A stretch of DNA of 64,000 bases from Stomoxys calcitrans (GCF_963082655.1 NC_081552.1:124224458-124288457), one strand, 5' to 3'; positions 11,783-23,220 are shown, numbered from the stretch's first letter. The notes: generated by a model from the sequence alone, not told the origin. Numbers and translations are program-made.

Positions 11783-12352
11783 AAGTCTCTGGGAAGGCTG
11801 GATCGTTCCGATACATAAAACCGACGCTCTCATTGTTATCGTGTTCCACATTTGAACAAAAAAATTTTTGTGTAAATTTTGATATTCTATATATGACTTT
11901 ATATTGCAAATTATGTATTAAGTTTTTACGCTTAAATTCCTCGTTCAGTTCGGTATGCTACAAAAAATGTGAGGATGTGTTGTTAGATTGTGAAAATTGT
12001 AATGAAATATTTTATGTTGGAAAATTTTTTTTTGGCACAAAAAACTATTCTATCCGCAGTACTTACATTTTACACTTTTCACTTCATTGCAAAGTTAAAA
12101 AAAAAACACCAAATAGCTTTAAGATTTTACGTAGAATGAATGACGCAGAGATCTACAATAACTGTGTATGTTGCCATGTTGTGCATTGTTGTAATGTAAA
12201 ACATGGATATAGGTATGCGTCTGTGTTTTTTCATTCTTTCTTTTGCATACAACGAAAGCATGTGAGCAAAAATGGGCAACAAACAAACGAGAAGAAATGA
12301 CAAATACTGAAAATTTAAGAAAATTTGTTCATAAACGATGATATTCATAAAT
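11783..12352. other. Spacer with one Cys-rich open frame of unknown status
   Basis: A 155-codon frame at 11833-12300 (+) is the longest open stretch in this window that does not lie in a recognised repeat. Its product is Cys/Lys/Asn-rich, with clusters such as CENCNE and CVCCHVVHCC, but no domain I recognise. There is no visible splice structure or promoter. The AT-rich composition makes a chance frame the likelier reading. The DNA around it holds nothing else I can name. Confidence 0.3.
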
Positions 12353-13857
12353 TTTTATACCCTCCACCATAAAATGGGGGGTATACTAATTTCGTCATTC
12401 TGTTTGTAACTACTCGAAATATTCGTCTGAGACCCCATAAAGTATATACATTCTTGATCGTCGCGACATTTTATGTCGATCTAGCCATGTCCGTCCGTCC
12501 GTCTGTCCGTCTGTCCGTCCGTCCGTCCGTCTGTCTGTCGAAAGCACGCTAACTTCCGAAGGAGTAAAGCTAGCCGCTTGAAATTTTGCGCAAATACTTC
12601 TTATTAGTGTAGGTCGGTTGGTATTGTAAATGGGCCATATCGGTCCATGTTTTGATATAGCTGCCATATAAACCGATCTTGGGTCTTGACTTCTTGAGCC
12701 TCTAGAGTGCGCAATTCTTATCCGATTGGGATGAAATTTTGCACGACGTGTTTTGCTGTGATATCCAACAACTGTGCCAAGTATAGTTCAAATCGGTCCA
12801 TAACCTGATATAGCTGCCATATAAACCGATCTTGGGTCTTGACTTCTTCAGCCTCTAGCGTGCGCAATTCTTACCCGATCAGAATGAAATTTTGCACGAC
12901 GTGTTTTGTTATGATATCTAACAACTGTGCCAAGTATGGTTCAAATCGCACCATAACCTGATATAGCTGCCATATAAATCGATCTTGGGTCTTGACTTCT
13001 TGAGCCTCTAGAGTGCGCAATTCTTATCCGATTGGAACGAAATTTTGCACGACGTGTTTTGTTATTATATCCAACAACTGTGCCAAGTATGGTTCAAATC
13101 GGTTCATAACCTGATATAGCTGCCATATAGACCGATTTTGGGTCTTGACTTCTTGAACCTCTAGAGGGCGCAATTCTTATCTGATTGGAATGGAATTTCG
13201 CACGACGTGCTTTGTTATGATACCCAACAAGTGTGCCAAGTATGGCTCGAATCCGCCTATAACCTGATATAGCTGCCATATAAACCGATCTTGGGTCTTG
13301 ACTTCTTGAGCATCTAGAGGGCACAATTCTTATCCGATTTGAATGAAATTTTGCATGACGTATTTTATTTTTACTTTCAACCACTGTGTCAAATAAGGTT
13401 CAAATCGGTTCATAACCTGATATAGCTGCCATATAAACCGATCTGGGATCTTGACTTCTTGACCCCTAGAGGTCGGCAATTATTATCCGATATGCCTGAA
13501 ATTTTTTACGACGGATCGTCTCATGACCATCAACAAACGTGTTTATTATGGTCTGAATCGGTCTATAGCCCGATACAGATCCCATATAAATCGTTCTCTC
13601 TATTTTACTTCGTGAGCCCCAATGGGCGCAATTCTTATACGAATTGGCTGAAATTTTACACAGGTCTCCAACATATAATTTAATTGTGGTCCGAACCGGA
13701 CCATATCTTGATATCGTTTTAATAGCAGAGCAACTCTTTTCTTATATCCTTTTTTGCCTAAGAAGAGATGCCGGAAAAAGGACTCGACAAATGCGATCCA
13801 TGGTGGAGGGTATATAAGATTCGGCCCGGCCGAACTTAGCACGCTTTTACTTGTTTC
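12353..13857 (+). mobile_element. Helentron/DINE-like family A, copy A1 (complete)
   Basis: The 5' end carries TATACCCTCCACCAT (12356-12370). The core TTCTTGATCG...CTAGCCATG is at 12451-12489 and the (GTCC/GTCT)n tract at 12489-12539. Six to seven units of a roughly 150-bp tandem repeat follow (landmark GATATAGCTGCCATATA), then the inverted subterminal motif ATGGTGGAGGGTATA near 13799. A perfect stem-loop TTCGGCC-C-GGCCGAA sits at 13820-13834, about 20 bp before the 3' end CTTTTACTTG. No Rep or helicase: non-autonomous. The plan matches DINE-1/mini-me elements. A near-identical copy is at 21588-23078. Confidence 0.8.
12489..12539 (+). repeat. (GTCC/GTCT)n microsatellite of element A1
   Basis: A run of GTCC and GTCT tetramers directly after CTAGCCAT. 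The same tract occurs in every family A copy with different tetramer number and order, for example 44649-44702 and, in complement, 54342-54391. Confidence 0.85.
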
Positions 13858-14362
13858 CATTAAGAATTTTCATATTATGTATGCTTTTTTCATTATATCC
13901 TTTTTTCTTTGATCCTAAGTCTTATATGCAGTAATATCCAAAAGATAAGATCTCATAACTCTGCTTTGTAAATATGAACATAATAATGAACCAATAAAGA
14001 TGAAATTGAAATCATTATAATATAATAATAATATAACTTTTCATAATATTTATGAACAAAAGGTTATGAAAACCTATCATAACATTTAAAAAGAAAAGGA
14101 AAATTCTCTGTGTACATGAATATTTCAATAACATAATTTTTACATGTGTGGTAAAAATTATTAATATTATGAAAATGTTCTTTACATTAACGAAACAAAA
14201 TTTCAAATTTTATGAACGATCATTTTTGTCATTAAGAATTTTCATAATATTTATGATTTTTTAATTAATATAATAAGACTGCAACATATATTCAACATAT
14301 TTATAAACAAAAGGTTATGAAACCCAATCATTACATTTATGAAGGAAAATTCTCTCTGTACC
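13858..14362. repeat. AT-rich tandem repeat, family F (two units)
   Basis: CATTAAGAATTTTCATA at 13859 and 14231 each begin a stretch running to GGAAAATTCTCT-TGTAC, at about 14115 and 14355. Between them both contain ATTTATRAACAAAAGGTTATGAAA. The second unit is shorter. The pair directly abuts the 3' end of A1. Family unknown. Confidence 0.55.
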
Positions 14363-14580
14363 TATGGGTTGGGGGATATACTTCTCAAGTTATCCCGTTT
14401 GTGACACATCGAAATATTTAAATGCGACGCTATAAAATATGTAAACATTTTATCGTCTTGATTGATTACAATAGCGTTCGAACGAATGAAGCTAGCCACG
14501 TGAAATGTTTTTCACATACTTCTTTTCTTTGTAGTGCCAATGTTTATTAGCTATCAGGATCATATGGTTTACACCGTTTA
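14363..14580 (+). mobile_element. Diverged family A fragment
   Basis: GGGGGATATACTT, TTGTGACACATCGAAATATT, GCTATAAAATATG and GAAGCTAGCCACGTGAAAT occur in the same order as in the 5' part of family A. The (GTCY)n tract is gone and divergence is high. An old truncated copy. Confidence 0.5.
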
Positions 14581-15940
14581 ACACCTTTGAGTATGTTGTA
14601 AATAATAAAAATATACATCCATATGCCAAGTGAAATTCAAAAGCAAAAAGATAACAAAATCGGGACATTATATTATTTCACTCCACTAGTCAAGAATCTC
14701 AACATGAAATGAGCTGCATACATTTTTAGCAAACAATAGACTTTTCAGCAATCAGCCTGTTATTGCGAAATTGCAAACATTTCATTCTAGGAGCAGGTAT
14801 ATTAACCACCAACTGTCAGCAGACTGCGTTTGAAATTATCAGTAGACTTTCTATGAGTGTATAATATCGTATCGTGTATAATATCGATCTAGGCCCCATT
14901 CGGTGTGTGTACCGAGGCACGATTTTAACAAAATCGTGTAAAAATACCGCTTTTATGAGCTGAAATACGAATTCTAGATATTTTTCAAGAAGCTAAATCC
15001 TCGTATACACTGATCTTTAAAACCTGTTTTAATGGCTCAATCACCTATTTTCCGTTTGCAAAACCAGCTGACACTGACTATAAATCCGGATGAGCAATGT
15101 AAACGGGTTTTAAGGGTTTAAAATAAAGCCAAGATTCCGGTTTTAAGTGACAGTTTTAGTACCGATTTTAAATATTTTAGTGATGAATAACATAACCATA
15201 GCAAACTGAACATAAACTTTCAAAGAAATCACCTGAGGCTAGGACCATCAAATTTTGCAAGGTGTTCACAATTAGTGCGATCATTCAAAAAATGACTAGC
15301 TTTTGAGAAATTCGTACTTAAATGTACCGAAAGTATTAAAACGTATTAAATGCACTCCTATCGTTATTAAGTGAGCTGGGATTATTTATCTTCCAAAAAA
15401 ATCAGTACAATGCAAAAACTCTAGGATTTGAGCTTCAGCTTTTTCGTCTGGCCGTGGAATACAAATTGGCTGTGGACAAAGATAGTTTCCTGGGCAAATT
15501 TTCTTAGAGTTCGTCGTCGACTACGATTTTGACAATCGATAAGTGGTTTTATTGGTTCATACTAATTGAACCATCTTCGAACCTAACCTTAACTTTAAAG
15601 AAAGTGTGGACAAAACAAGTGACCCGTGTATTTTCTCTAAGCAACTTACACTCTTTTGGTGAGAACTTTCAGTTTACATATAATCAACCTTATTATGTAT
15701 ATCGTTGTCGAATTTGGAGAGCTGTCGTAGTTGAACTCGAATTAACCTTTCGTTGGTATTATGTAAAAAAATCGACGTGAGTGTTTTTGTAATAGACGTA
15801 TCTCGCAATTTCAATTTGCAGGATACCTCTTTTACAAAAACAACATCAGCTGATCAAAAATATTTAATTTACAAATTTTCAGCGCAATTTTCGGTTTTTT
15901 AAACATTTCGCAATAAAATAATAAAAAGTGAAATAAAAAT
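14581..15940. other. Non-coding, no recognised element
   Basis: No protein motif or repeat was recognised across about 1.3 kb. Short open frames, such as the one ending near 15780, have no recognisable domain. Confidence 0.4.
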
Positions 15941-15949
15941 GTTAAGTGT

Positions 15950-17140
15950 GCGAAATCAGTGTTCAAAATCTTATTCGTTATCGCAGGCATCTTAGAATTA
16001 AGTCTAACATATTTTCCCTTTCAAGTTAAAAGTAAGTATGTTTGCTCTAATGTTGCTCCCAAATTATCAATTTTTTTTTTTTTGAGCAAATCGTCTTTTC
16101 GGTACGTTCTAAGGACGATGTCACCAAAACTTAGTAATCCCTCCAGATCAACAAGTGTGTATAAAACTTTGCGAATGGCAGCAACACTAAGAATTCTAGC
16201 GGAAGGTAGCTATCAATAGGGGGCAGGAAACGGTTTCAACGTGGGCCTGACACCACCTACAATGAGTTACTTCTTTCACGAATGCATAGATGCGATGTAT
16301 ACCGAACTTTGCCCCAAGTGGATAACATTCAAAATGAGTGAAACAAAAAAGATGGAAATAAAGAAGCATTTCTATGTCAAACGAGATTTCAGGGCGTAAT
16401 TGGTTTTTATGATGGTATTCATATAAAGATTTTGGTTCAAACTCTTTCGAAACGTTGGAAATACTGTAATAGAAAGGGGTTTTAAAGCTTAAATGTGATT
16501 GTGGTGAGTAACTGTTTAATATGCGATTCACAGAACTTTAAAATCCATAATTACAGATCTGCGATAATAAACTTAGAATGCGATACATTTCAATCCCATG
16601 GCAGCCAGTTGTACGTACCATATTGACCCGATGAAATCCTTCATCAGCAAGGGCTGCCGCCTCGGGGTACAACACACTGCTATAACAACAACGATATACA
16701 ATACTTCACCAAGCCATTCAGGATCAGCCAACGATTCATTGGTATGGAGTGTTAGCGATCTTACAGCATATCTTTCAGAAATATATAATAACGGAGAAAG
16801 AAACATATGGCTTTTAGGTAAGATGGAGTGAAAAGGATAGAATCAAACTTATTTATCTATACATCTACGGGAGATGCCAGGATATCCACTAGAGCCATAC
16901 CTTATCACCCCCTTTAGGGCAGCAGCAGAAGGCAGTTCTGAGTCCCGATTTAACACTGCACATTCAAAAGCAAGAAATATCGTTGAAAGAACAATTCGTG
17001 TTGCAAAAATAGATTTCGCTGCTCGCTTGGTGCGAGACAGCTGCATTATTTTCTAGAAATGGCTGCGAAGATTACCGCAGTTTGCGCAGCTTTACACAAT
17101 GTATGTGTATCCACAACAAATTCGATCGTATTAAATTTTA
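15950..17140 (+). pseudogene. PIF/Harbinger transposase relic
   Basis: A DDE_Tnp_4-type transposase reads through several frames: LRILAEGSYQ (about 16183-16215), PTMSYFFHECIDAMY (about 16254-16296), YDGIHIKIL (about 16408-16434, with the first catalytic Asp at 16411-16413), GSANDSLVW (about 16720-16746), then, after a frameshift, [13 protein letters not shown] (16878-16916) and [11 protein letters not shown] (about 16967-16998, conserved Glu at 16985-16987). The end reads ITAVCAALHNVCV-like near 17070-17110. The segment 16590-16690 looks foreign to the family. Stops and frameshifts preclude activity. I found no terminal repeats or Myb-like partner gene. Confidence 0.75.
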
Positions 17141-17143
17141 AAT

Positions 17144-17173
17144 CCCTATAGAGAATCAAAATTCTCTATAGGG
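17144..17173. repeat. Perfect 13-bp hairpin
   Basis: CCCTATAGAGAAT and its complement are separated by CAAA. It lies just 3' of the Harbinger relic and could be a remnant element end or a small palindrome. No function is shown. Confidence 0.55.
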
Positions 17174-17459
17174 AGAATTAAGATTAAAAATCATGAATAC
17201 AATAAATGTTTTAAACAAATTAGTTTCATTGAACGCAAAATAAAAAGAAATACTACAAAAGGTATCCTATACCCCTGGCAATTATGAACTAAACAGCGAA
17301 ATACAAAAGGCAATTGAAAAAAAAAAAAATATCATAATAATTCTGAAATTCTTGATTTTCCAATTTTTATTTTTGTTTGAGCGCAATTTCTTCCTTCCCA
17401 ATTTAAACAAATTTAAAGTTTTTCCTTTTCGAATTTCAATAGTTCTTCTTGAATTTTAT

Positions 17460-17960
17460 AGTGTTTACGACTTACTTAACTTACTCTAATTGGCTATGAC
17501 AGAACATTTTTTCCACTAGCCGAACATAGAATAGCGTTCCAAGCGCTTCGATTTTCTGCGCTCATTCTAAAATCTCTGACACTAAGTATCGCCGTGTCTC
17601 CCACCACTTGATCTTTTCATCGGGCTTTTAGTTTTCCCGGTTTACGTGTACCACCTTCTTCATCCATTCTAAAGACATGACCTAGCCAATGCAGCCGTTG
17701 TATTTTGATGCGTGTAACTATGCTATCCTCGGCGTAAATCTCGTAAATTCTCCATTATCGCAAACTGGTCCATATATTTTACGAAGAATCTTTCTCTCAA
17801 ATACCCCAAGCACTGCCTCATCTGTTCTCACAAATACCCATGCCTCCGAACCATATAATAACAGTGTCTTGTAAAGTGAAATCTTCGTCTGTCGAGAGGT
17901 GGCCTTATTTCAAAACTGCTTACTTAGTTTAAAGTAGCATGTGTTTGCCAGTATTATTCT
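17460..17960 (-). mobile_element. LINE relic, RT C-terminal segment
   Basis: On the minus strand: LLYGSEAWVFVRTDEAVLG and FERKILRKIYGPV (about 17760-17880), then, across frame changes, a stretch matching the usual basic, Trp-rich end (KIKWWETRRYLVS, about 17575-17615), ending near AGCCAATTAGAGTAAG. This is the 3' part of a LINE whose polymerase ends in a YGSE-W module. A second fragment of the same kind is at 34790-35310. 5'-truncated and broken. Clade not resolved. Confidence 0.6.
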
Positions 17961-18469
17961 TTACTTTATCTTAAAAGTGGTGTCAATCGTTTCGGTTTGC
18001 GACTTACCTCTCTTTTTCTGACAACCTCCTTTTAGCTTAAAATTCAGACAAATTTATATTAAGGAGTACATATAAATTGTAAGCTGTTGATCCAGAAGTA
18101 AATTTTTGTCCACAGTCCGTTGCTTTCTTTTACAATGGGAAGTATTGGCTTGGATGTCCACTACTACATTGTCCTCGCTGACTTGTCTTCAATCAACTTC
18201 GTCTTCCAAAATTTCTTCAATAAAGGTTACCGGCGAACTTTGAACACAGATGGACCCACATTCTGGACATATAATAGAGTTTATTGCCAGTAGTCCTGCT
18301 ACTGCCTCTTCCAAAGGTGTCAACAATTTCTGGTTGATAACGCTTCCACCAGTTGCACGGCTTTCTATTGTGGACGATTTTCATCTTAACGCTGATTTTT
18401 ATATCTGCTCATACATTCATTCAGCCTCACGTCTAGGAGGGCCTAAACTATTCAGCTTTGTTGTTTGTA
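17961..18469. other. Spacer between two antisense LINE relics
   Basis: No recognised domain. The minus strand around 18235-18310 reads an ICPECGSIC-like Cys cluster in a short open stretch, too little for a call. A 14-bp word ACTATTCAGCTTTG occurs at 18448 and again at 18470. Confidence 0.35.
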
Positions 18470-20545
18470 CTATTCAGCTTTGTGCCCGTTGTTGTTGTTG
18501 TAGCAGTTTGTTGTGTTCTATCTTTCGTCTGCTTGATTCTGTTGGGGTGCGTCCACAGGGATCTGAGTCTGAGTCTAGTGGGCCTGGCTGGGTAGTTAAA
18601 CAGGTGACGTGTATTGTGCGGTCCCTGGTTACAATCGGGACATACATCTTGCACGTTGGCATCAATCCTTGCTCTGTAGGAGTTGAGGCTGCTGCATCTT
18701 CCGGAACGTAATTGAGCCAGAACTACTCTGGTTTGCCGGGGGAGGTCAATTTCTTCGAGTGCAATGGGAGGCGGTCGTTCTCCAAGGATTACATTCACCC
18801 GGTATCCATTTACCGCATGTGCTACCGTGTCTGTATGAATGTTGTCTAGACCCGCTTAATCTAGAGGTCCTCTCTTTTAGAGCTGAACCTCATGCTCTAG
18901 ATCATGTAGATCTACCTTAAGGCTTCTGGGAGGATAGGTCCAGTGCCACAGAGACCTCATATCACATGCCCTGGTCTAATTGAAGCCACGGCTAATGTGT
19001 TCTGTAAAGGCAGGCAAAGCAGTCTTCGGAATCCATGCTGATGCTCGGCGAATGGAAATTCTCCTGAGAGGCTCAGGAAGAGTAATGCTGGTGAGAGAAA
19101 GGAGAGCGGTCTGTACGACTCCCCCAAACTCGGGTTCAGGCTTCAGTAGCAGGATCACTCTGCCCATTATCCAGACATCGGGAACTAAATATAAGAGTAA
19201 TAAAAGACAGGATGAGGACAGCAGTAAGGTACTCACCTACATGTAGATCCAGATTCTTCAACATCAATGTAGAGATTCCGTCAGGGCCTAACGCCTTAGA
19301 TGATTTGGCGCCACAGATGACATTCGTAACTTCGCCCACGGTAAATTGTGATGGCTGTTCATCGGCTCGGAGACCACGAATACGGCGAATGGCTCTCCTC
19401 CTTGCCCTGTCACTCTCGGGATGCACAACAAATTGACGGTTAAACAACCTGGCGCATCTCTTCGGATCAGTCACGGTTACTTCGCCAAAAGTCCTGTCTT
19501 CCCATCTACCGGGGTTCGAGAGTGACTTAACAGTTGACCTAAACCGGTGCCTAAGTTACATTGTTCCAAGTGTTCCAGCCATAAATTCCGCCTATGTTCG
19601 TTGTCTACCCTGTTTATTTCCAGCTTCAGCTCACTGATTCTGGGGTTAGTGGGGTCCGTACAACGAATTCCATCACGCTCGTCTGCGAGTACCACTGCTT
19701 ACGCCGGTAAATTGGGTCGCACTTGGGGTATTCGACCGGCTGGTATAAGGCGAGCGGTTGCTGCGTTAATCATGTCTTGGAATTTCCTCACACATTCAGC
19801 ACATTCGAGGGGGATGTCAGTTTACTGAAGCGGCGTTTGGTGTACTCTCTGAAGCCAGCCCAATCGGCCTTTTTCTGAATGAAAACTGTCCGGCGCTCAG
19901 AGGATATAAAGTAAAGTGGTCGGTCGATGGTGAAAATTATGGGGAGTTGGTCTGATCTCAAAGAAATTGCGGTTTGCCAGGATACATTACTCAGGAGATC
20001 AGGAATGCAATGGAAATGTCTGCCGACATCGCTACCCTAATGGGATCCTCATTCACCTTGCCAAACGTGAAGCCTTCAATCTACTCTACAAAAGCTGGTT
20101 GCTAGTCGTTACCTAGGGGAGAATGCCATGAAGTGTAATGCTCATTAAAGTCTCCTAGAACCAGACGATTATGGCCAGATAGTAGCCTAACTTATGTCGG
20201 GATTGTAATCCCTATTAATTGGGATACAGTCACAAACCGGCGGTATGTACATGTTGTATAGCTCTATCTCGGCAGTACCGGACCTGACTGCTATCCCCAT
20301 ACTCATCTCGCCTGCGCCTGGCGCTTTACTGCACGGAATGGTGTATCACGAAGGCCAATCACCCCAACTCCATTCCTCAAACGATCCTTACGTAGCATAT
20401 TGTATCCGTGAAAAATGTGCAAGCTGCAGTTGTTGGTCAGCTTTGTCTCCTGAATCGCTGCAACCAATATGTTCTTCCGACTCATAAAACTATCTATCTC
20501 GTCGGCCTTGCCTCGGATACCGTTGCCACTCAATTGCAAAAATTA
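18470..20545 (-). mobile_element. Jockey-type LINE relic, internally deleted
   Basis: Read on the minus strand, it starts 5'-truncated at about 20540 with the endonuclease N-terminus GNGIRGKADEIDSFMS and AAIQETKLTNN (20430-20535). LGDFNEHYTSWHSPLGND (about 20110-20165) carries EN catalytic residues. A linker ADERDGIRCTDPTNPRISEL follows (19620-19690), then RT block 1 SSKALGPDGIS (about 19280-19320) and VPDVWIMGRVILLLKP (about 19140-19190). The remainder of the RT, including the YADD box, is mostly missing. The C-terminus VILGERPPPIALEE...LRSGRC and the Cys-rich VCPDCNQGPHNTRHLF (18600-18795) are well kept. A CAACAACAACAACGGG word sits near the 3' end. Frameshifts throughout. Jockey clade by motif similarity. 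Confidence 0.75.
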
Positions 20546-20721
20546 TGTGTTTTTTTGTGATATCCTTTACCTATATTTGGTTTTCGACTCTTAAAATCCA
20601 CAAAAGCTTCAAATTATTTTGGAGTCGTTTTCTTTATCCTTAAAATATTTATAATTGGATAATAAAAGATATACGATGCACGAAAGTTAGTTACTTAGCC
20701 TTACGCTTTGCTGTTATTTAT

Positions 20722-21587
20722 TATACCCTCCACCATAGGATGGGGGTATACTAATTTCATCATTCTGTTTGTAACAACTCGAAATATACGTCTAAGACCC
20801 AAAGTATATATATTCTTGATCGTAATGTCATATATATTCTTGATCGTAATGACATTTAAAGTCGATCTAGCCATGTCCGTCCGTCCGTCTGTCTGTCGAA
20901 AGCACGCTAACTTCCGAAGGACTAAAGCTAGCCGCTTGAAATTTTGCACATATACTTCTTATTAGAGTAGGTCGGTTGGTATTGTAAATGGGCCATATCG
21001 GTCCATGTTGTGATATAGCTGCCATATAAACCGATCTAGGGTCTTGAATTCTTGAGCCTCTAGAGGGCCAATTCTCGTCCGATTTAACTGACATTTTGCA
21101 CATAGTGTTTTGGTAGCACTTCTAACAACTTGCTGAGTATGATTCAAATCGGTTCATAATCTGGTATAACTGTCATATAAACCGATCTTGGATCTTGTCT
21201 TCTTGAGCCAATAGAGCGCGCAATTCTCATCCGATTTGGCTGAAATTTTGCATGAGGTGTTTTGTTATGGCTTCCAATAACTGTGCTAAGTATTACGTAA
21301 ATCGGTATAGAACCTGATATAGCTGCCATATAAACCGATCTGGGATCTTGATTTCTAGAACCTCTAGAGGACGCAATTCTCATCCGGCTTCTCTCATGAC
21401 CTTCAACATACGTGTCTAAAATAGTCTGAATCGACCAATAGCTTGATACAGCTCCTCTATAAACCTATCTCCCGATTTTTCTTCTTGAGCCCCTACAAAG
21501 GGGCTTATCCGAATGAATTGAAATATTACACAATGACTTCTACAATGTTTAGCATTCATTTATGGACCGAATCGGACTATAACTTGC
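20722..21587 (+). mobile_element. Helentron/DINE-like family A, copy A2 (3' end missing)
   Basis: TATACCCTCCACCAT at about 20725, GTCY tract at about 20877-20898, then several diverged 150-bp units. It breaks off at about 21587 exactly where A3 begins, without reaching its own stem-loop. In the core, TATATATTCTTGATCGTAATG is duplicated in tandem with a 24-bp step (20807 and 20831). More diverged than A3, hence older. Confidence 0.7.
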
Positions 21588-23078
21588 TTTTATACCCTCC
21601 ACCATAAGATGGGGGCTATACTAATTTCGTCATTCTGTTTGTAACTACTCGAAATATTCGTCTGAGACCCCATAAAGTATATATATTCGTGATCGTCGCG
21701 ACATTTTATGTCGATCTAGCCATGTCCGTCCGTCTGTCCGTCCGTCCGTCCGTCTGTCTGTCGAAAGCACGCTAACTTCCGAAGGAGTAAAGCTAGCCGC
21801 TTGAAATTTTGCGCAAATACTTCTTATTAGTGTAGGTCAGTTGGTATTGTAAATGGGCCATATCGGTCCATGTTTTGATATAGCTGCCATATAAACCGAT
21901 CTTGGGTCTTGATTTCTTGAGCCTCTAGAGTGCGCAATTCTTATCCGATTGGGATGAAATTTTGCACGACGTGTTTTGCTGTGATATCCAACAACTGTGC
22001 CAAGTATGGCTCAAATCGGTCCATAACCTGATATAGCTGCCATATAAACCGATCTTGGGTCTTGACTTCTTGAGCCTCTAGCGTGCGCAATTCTTACCCG
22101 ATCAGAATGAAATTTTGCACGACGTGTTTTGTTATGATATCTAACAACTGTGCCAAGTATGGTTTAAATCGGACCATAACCTGATATAGCTGCCATATAA
22201 ATCGATCTTGGGTCTTGACTTCTTGAGCCTCTAGAGTGCGCAATTCTTATCCGATTGGAATGAAATTTTGCACGACGTGTTTTGTTATGATATCCAACAA
22301 GTGTGCCAAATATGGTTGAAATCGGTTCATAACCTGATATAGCTGCCATATAGACCGATCTTGGGTCTTGACTTCTTGAACCTCTAGAGGGCGCAATTCT
22401 TATCTGATTGGAATGGAATTTCGCACGACGTGTTTTGTTATGATACCCAACAAGTGTGCCAAGTATGGCTCGAATCCGCCCATAACCTGATATAGCTGCC
22501 ATATAAACCGATCTTGGGTCTTGACTTCTTTAGCATCTAGAGGGCACAATTCTTATCCGATTTGAATGAAATTTTGCATGACGTATTTTATTTTTACTTT
22601 CAACCACTGTGTCAAATAAGGTTCAAATCGGTTCATAACCTGATATAGGTGCCATATAAACCGATCTGGGATCTTGACTTCTTGACCCCTAGAGGTCGCA
22701 ACTATTATCCGATATGCCTGAAATTTTTTACGACGGATCCTCTCATGACCATCAACAAACGTGTTTATTATGGTCTGAATCGGTCTATAGCCCGATACAG
22801 ATCCCATATAAATCGTTCTCTCTATTTTACTTCGTGAGCCCCAACGGGCGCAATTCTTATACGAATTGGCTGAAATTTTACACAGGTCTCCAACATATAA
22901 TTTAATTGTGGTCCGAACCGGACCATATCTTGATATCGTTTTAATAGCAGAGCAACTCTTTTCTTATATCCTTTTTTGCCTAAGAAGAGATGCCGGAAAA
23001 AGGACTCGACAAATGCGATCCATGGTGGAGGGTATATAAGATTCGGCCCGGCCGAACTTAGCACGCTTTTACTTGTTT
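21588..23078 (+). mobile_element. Helentron/DINE-like family A, copy A3 (complete)
   Basis: Same plan and same number of internal units as A1, with only scattered differences by eye over about 1.5 kb: 5' TATACCCTCCACCAT at 21591, GTCY tract 21724-21762, stem-loop TTCGGCC-C-GGCCGAA at 23042-23056 and 3' end CTTTTACTTG. The flanks of A1 and A3 differ, so they look like separate insertions of one young subfamily rather than one duplicated block. Non-autonomous. Confidence 0.8.
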
Positions 23079-23220
23079 CTAATTCTTTCTATTCAGTTTT
23101 AGTAATATTTCATCTTGTCACTTGAAAGATCCTCAACGACCAATTTCACTTTTAAAAACAACAACATAATACCGAAAATTGTAACATACAATATGTTAAA
23201 CAGAGTAACATTTTAGTAGA

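Noticed and set aside
12353..13857. The 150-bp arrays as CRISPR-like repeats
   Set aside because: Units are contiguous without variable spacers, much too long, and lie in a eukaryotic transposon with no cas genes.
16075..16090. Long T-run near 16075 as a polymerase III terminator or poly(A) tail of a retroposed gene
   Set aside because: No tRNA- or SINE-like A/B boxes are upstream, and it lies inside the upstream part of the Harbinger relic.
18232..18310. Minus-strand ICPECGSIC-like Cys cluster as a zinc-finger gene
   Set aside because: The surrounding frame is short and interrupted, and the location between two LINE relics makes transposon debris or chance more likely.
18448..18483. 14-bp repeat ACTATTCAGCTTTG as the target-site duplication of the Jockey relic
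   Set aside because: Both copies lie on the same side of the element, only 22 bp apart, so it is a local duplication and not a flanking pair.
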